From positions 203,488 through 267,487 of the forward strand of contig NZ_JAHUTS010000006.1 in assembly GCF_019209835.1 (NCBI RefSeq): a DNA stretch of 64,000 nt, in the 5' to 3' direction. Below, in pieces: positions 61,871 to 64,000 of the stretch (position 1 is the first letter of the stretch; every line of letters begins with the position of its first letter). This stretch comes from Enterovibrio paralichthyis. GTDB lineage: Bacteria; Pseudomonadota; Gammaproteobacteria; Enterobacterales; Vibrionaceae. Below the pieces are notes generated by a model, which did no database searches, had not been told where the DNA came from, and was given only the letters and a program-made list of their open reading frames with translations. The position numbers and the translations under genes are program-made.

Positions 61871-61877
61871 GGAAGAC

Positions 61878-62384
61878 CTAGAGAATCCCTAGCCGGATTT
61901 GAGACTTTTTGGCTTCATCCCATTTTTTTGTGTAATTTTCGCGTAAAGCTATATAAGGTTGGCAGTTGATCGTTTCTAACAAACTTTCTAAAGAAACCAC
62001 TTTATCTAGCCATCCCTGTTTATGAGCTGCCCTCATAGCGGCAGAATCTGGACTAGAGATTAACCAACAATCACCTTCAAAACTAGCTGCATAGATTAAA
62101 AGGTCCCTTTCCCCTGCGTCCAAATTGAAAATCTCCGGAGAAATCATCATTGTAGCAGCGATTTCTTCTTCACTAACTGCGTAAACCTTAGCAAAAGATT
62201 CAGTTAACTCTTTCTGATCTATGAGCTCCTCCGTTGAACGTTTTTGATACCCAGTCTGTGTTTCTTCTATCACCTTTTCAACAGTATGCACATTGAAGTT
62301 AGAGCTTAAATGATGCCACCTCGCTATACGATGAGCCTCTAAAATGACGTTAGTATCAATGAGTACGATATCACCAGCTTTCAT
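61878..62384 (-). CDS. PIN-domain protein, putative ribonuclease
   Basis: This 168-residue protein has the PIN nuclease layout: first acidic residue in IVLIDTNVILEAHR, the central acidic cluster in NLDAGERDLLIYAAS, and a last site in CWLISSPDSAAMRAAH where TxD is usual. PIN proteins are metal-dependent RNases, often toxins. It lies 14 bases downstream of the XRE/ImmA gene with GTGAGG before its ATG and is certainly co-transcribed with it. The pair resembles XRE/ImmA-PIN modules found on islands and phages. Low GC supports transfer. Confidence 0.82.
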   Translation of the reverse strand: MKAGDIVLIDTNVILEAHRIARWHHLSSNFNVHTVEKVIEETQTGYQKRSTEELIDQKELTESFAKVYAVSEEEIAATMMISPEIFNLDAGERDLLIYAASFEGDCWLISSPDSAAMRAAHKQGWLDKVVSLESLLETINCQPYIALRENYTKKWDEAKKSQIRLGIL

Positions 62385-62398
62385 GTACTGAACCTCAC

Positions 62399-63511
62399 TT
62401 ACAGATCATAAGGAACAGTCAAGTTATATGATACTAACAGCCCATTTAACTCTTCCATTGTCATATCTAAAATCGATAGTATTTTTCTTACAGACAATGT
62501 TCCGCTATCAATAGACTTATGTATGTATTGTACGAACTGTTTATTGAATAACTTTGGGGGAAGGTCCTCTCCATCTTTCTGACCGTTCTTTGCCATAAGC
62601 TCTTTATCTAATCTATCAGCATGAGAGCGAGAAATTTTGTCCAGACTAACTAAACGCCACATCAGAGCGATTGAAGAAACCCCATATTTGTTCGCAAGAT
62701 TGTTGATAACATCTTCTGTAATGTCACTTTCTTTTAAAGTGATATATTTTTCGATACTTTCACTCGGCATTAATAAGGCGCTTGCAAATGCATCTGCTAA
62801 CTTTTCTGTATATGGCTTTTTCTTTTGGTTTGAGTATGCTTTTTCTACGTGCTTTGGTGGAATAGCATCCCACGTTAAGCAATGAAATGCTTCATGTGCA
62901 GTATCAAAATTTCTTCGTCCAGCTATCTCATTTCTATTTATTAATATAACACTTATCGTGTTTAGTTTTATCGCTGCACCCGAGATGCTATTAGGCATAT
63001 CTACATATAATTTAGATACGTTAAATTTTCTAAAGAATAGCTCTTCAAGGTTGTCTGCAGGGAAATCTCCTAAATTAAACTCTTTCACCAATTGCTCCGC
63101 ACATTTGGTAACGTCATGAAAGGTACTGTTCTTAGTAATAGGCAGTTTTGGCAGAATAACACTATGACTTGTAGTTGAGAATTTTTCGTCTAAGTCCTTT
63201 AGTAAAGCAACAATTCTACTTGTTTTATCTTCATAATTGCTAAGTTCTTCTTCGGTTGCTTCACATTGACGCCAAGAATAGTTAGCCTCGCCTACAAGAG
63301 AGTATGGATCAGAAAACTGCTCAAGAGATATGTCTAAAACCTTTAGGGCTTGTAATAGCTCACTTGGTTTCAACTCTCTGGTACCTGTTTCAATTGCAGA
63401 AAGTGTCTGCCTATCTTTGAACCCCATTGCTTTAGATAGCTGCTCTTGGTTTAGTTTTTTTAACTCTCTATATGCAACTAGTCTTTTAATGAAGAAACTC
63501 TTATCAATCAT
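62399..63511 (-). CDS. XRE regulator fused to an ImmA/IrrE metallopeptidase
   Basis: This 370-residue protein has an N-terminal Cro/XRE helix-turn-helix (LNQEQLSKAMGFKDRQTLSAIETGTRELKPSEL, residues about 19-51) and a central ImmA/IrrE peptidase domain with the zinc motif HEAFH in NFDTAHEAFHCLTWD, and a downstream EKLADAFASALLMP. Such proteins cleave regulators or themselves to release repression. Its own promoter overlaps an inverted repeat, so it is probably autoregulated. GAGGGG precedes the ATG by eight bases. Base composition is much more AT-rich than the operons to its left. Confidence 0.88.
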   Translation of the reverse strand: MIDKSFFIKRLVAYRELKKLNQEQLSKAMGFKDRQTLSAIETGTRELKPSELLQALKVLDISLEQFSDPYSLVGEANYSWRQCEATEEELSNYEDKTSRIVALLKDLDEKFSTTSHSVILPKLPITKNSTFHDVTKCAEQLVKEFNLGDFPADNLEELFFRKFNVSKLYVDMPNSISGAAIKLNTISVILINRNEIAGRRNFDTAHEAFHCLTWDAIPPKHVEKAYSNQKKKPYTEKLADAFASALLMPSESIEKYITLKESDITEDVINNLANKYGVSSIALMWRLVSLDKISRSHADRLDKELMAKNGQKDGEDLPPKLFNKQFVQYIHKSIDSGTLSVRKILSILDMTMEELNGLLVSYNLTVPYDL

Positions 63512-63536
63512 ATCTTAACCCCTCTCAATTGCAGTT

Positions 63537-63569
63537 ATTGTAATCTTGCAAATTGAATTATGCAAGATT
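63537..63569 (-). promoter_or_regulatory. Promoter and operator of the XRE/ImmA-PIN operon
   Basis: On the minus strand TTGCAT (-35, 63565-63560) and TACAAT (-10, 63542-63537) are exactly 17 bases apart. A perfect 9-bp inverted repeat, AATCTTGCA / TGCAAGATT (63542-63569, 10-base spacer), covers both boxes, so a dimer bound there would block RNA polymerase. Confidence 0.75.
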
Positions 63570-63596
63570 GTCGATGCTAAAAGAAACATGGGACAC
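63570..63596. other. Partial repeat unit before the tandem array
   Basis: AAGAAACATGGGACA at 63581-63595 is a truncated copy of the sequence that begins each downstream repeat. Confidence 0.7.
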
Positions 63597-64000
63597 AAGA
63601 AACATGGGACAGGCACTTTAAAAATTAGAGAGCTTGAAACTGCCTCAACGGATGATTTTAATCCCTAAGGCTATCTATTTGAGTTCATTTTTAAGCGATG
63701 AAGGGGAATCTAACGGACAGTTTGCGAATTGAAGAAAGCACAAGGCTCAGACGTCCGTCTGATCATGTTTTAAGCTAGCTAGCGGATTCGAATCAGTGGT
63801 CGGGCAATCGCAGCCCAGATACCCGATGTCGTTTAAGGTGAGCACAAGAAACATGGGACAGGCACTTTAAAGAAAGAAACATGGGACAGGCACTTTAAAA
63901 ATTAGAGAGCTTGAAACTGCCTCAACGGATGATTTTAATCCCTAAGGCTATCTATTTGAGTTCATTTTTAAGCGATGAAGGGGAATCTAACGGACAGTTT
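63597..64000. repeat. 277-bp tandem direct repeat running off the right edge
   Basis: Bases 63597-63723 are repeated without change at 63874-64000, an offset of 277 bases, and the second copy is cut by the window end. The unit starts AAGAAACATGGGACAGGCAC. A third, partial copy of its first 29 bases lies at 63843-63871 just before the second unit. No convincing gene lies inside. The GGGACAGGCAC motif resembles sequences seen near REP-associated (RAYT) transposases in marine gammaproteobacteria, which is recollection, not proof. Confidence 0.9.

Larger units (their letters stand above)
61474..61877. other. Gene-poor stretch with two strong hairpins
   Basis: This region between the gabT terminator and the PIN gene becomes AT-rich and marks the border of an apparently acquired segment. 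It holds a 17-bp imperfect hairpin (61763-61804) and a 10-bp perfect hairpin (61847-61870). Two short plus-strand ORFs (61555-61806, 61619-61969) lack good ribosome-binding sites and run through these hairpins, so I do not call them genes. Confidence 0.55.

Noticed and set aside
61555..61969. Two overlapping short plus-strand ORFs in the region after gabT
   Set aside because: They cross strong hairpins and run into the antisense of the PIN gene, and they lack a Shine-Dalgarno sequence and family motifs.
63581..64000. Repeats at the right edge read as a CRISPR array or integron attC array
   Set aside because: The repeat unit is far too long and its offset of 277 bases does not fit CRISPR; no attC core-site pairs or cassette genes are visible.

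Overview
The window looks like part of a chromosome from a marine gammaproteobacterium, most likely a Vibrionaceae member (Vibrio, Grimontia, Enterovibrio or Photobacterium type). The reasons are the Vibrio-like Amt transporter, RlmC, the DUF2541 and DUF1272 proteins, and the PhnW-PbfA-PhnX phosphonate set. Base composition is moderately GC-rich through most of the window. It drops at both ends, in the Rhs tip with its immunity gene and in the XRE/ImmA-PIN module, which suggests transferred DNA there. No rRNA, tRNA, CRISPR array or intact transposase was found. The gene content is mostly transport and catabolism, as in an accessory nutrient-scavenging region or second chromosome. The taxonomic call is inference.

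Layout. 1-4.1 kb: 3' part of an Rhs polymorphic toxin with a TNT-like (NAD glycohydrolase) tip, a probable immunity gene and one small orphan. 4.3-6.5 kb: an AAC(3)-family acetyltransferase, an oxidoreductase and a monooxygenase-fold protein. 6.6-9.1 kb: an SsuABC/NMT1-type ABC importer. 9.2-15.9 kb: DUF2750 protein, rlmC, ammonium transporter, secreted CE2-type esterase, nucleotidyltransferase-fold protein and a CNNM/CorC membrane protein. 16.2-20.2 kb: a PotDABC-type importer. 20.3-27.7 kb (minus): a LacI-controlled ABC importer with a cytoplasmic GH63/MGH-like glycosidase; both permeases have unusual extra domains. 27.9-31.5 kb: small regulators and orphan genes, including a NusG/RfaH paralogue. 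31.6-32.2 kb: an (GAACA)18 microsatellite upstream of a cold-shock gene. 32.4-40.5 kb (minus): a complete N-acetylgalactosamine operon (agaR-kbaZ-agaS-agaVWEF-agaA-kbaY). 40.9-49.3 kb: a 2-aminoethylphosphonate system (phnR, importer genes, divergent phnW-pbfA-phnX). 49.4-61.4 kb: a LysR regulator divergent from a ten-gene operon. 61.9-63.5 kb: PIN and XRE/ImmA pair. 63.6-64 kb: the start of a 277-bp tandem repeat.

The most interesting system is the 50.7-61.4 kb operon. It joins an RbsABC-type importer with a TorT-like binding protein, a split urea-carboxylase-like machine (biotin carrier, biotin carboxylase and two carboxyltransferase-half homologues), a PxpA/LamB-family lactam-hydrolase homologue, and GabD- and GabT-like enzymes. 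The simplest reading is import of a small lactam such as 2-pyrrolidinone, biotin-dependent ring opening to an omega-amino acid (GABA or 5-aminovalerate), then transamination and oxidation to succinate or glutarate. The gene identities are well supported; the substrate is inference.

The other operons are also self-contained scavenging units. GalNAc is imported and phosphorylated by a mannose-family PTS, deacetylated, deaminated/isomerised and split by tagatose-bisphosphate aldolase. Aminoethylphosphonate and its hydroxylated form converge on phosphonoacetaldehyde, which PhnX cleaves. A glycosylated compatible solute is probably imported intact and hydrolysed inside the cell. Candidate operators are visible for LacI, PhnR, AgaR, LysR and the XRE protein.
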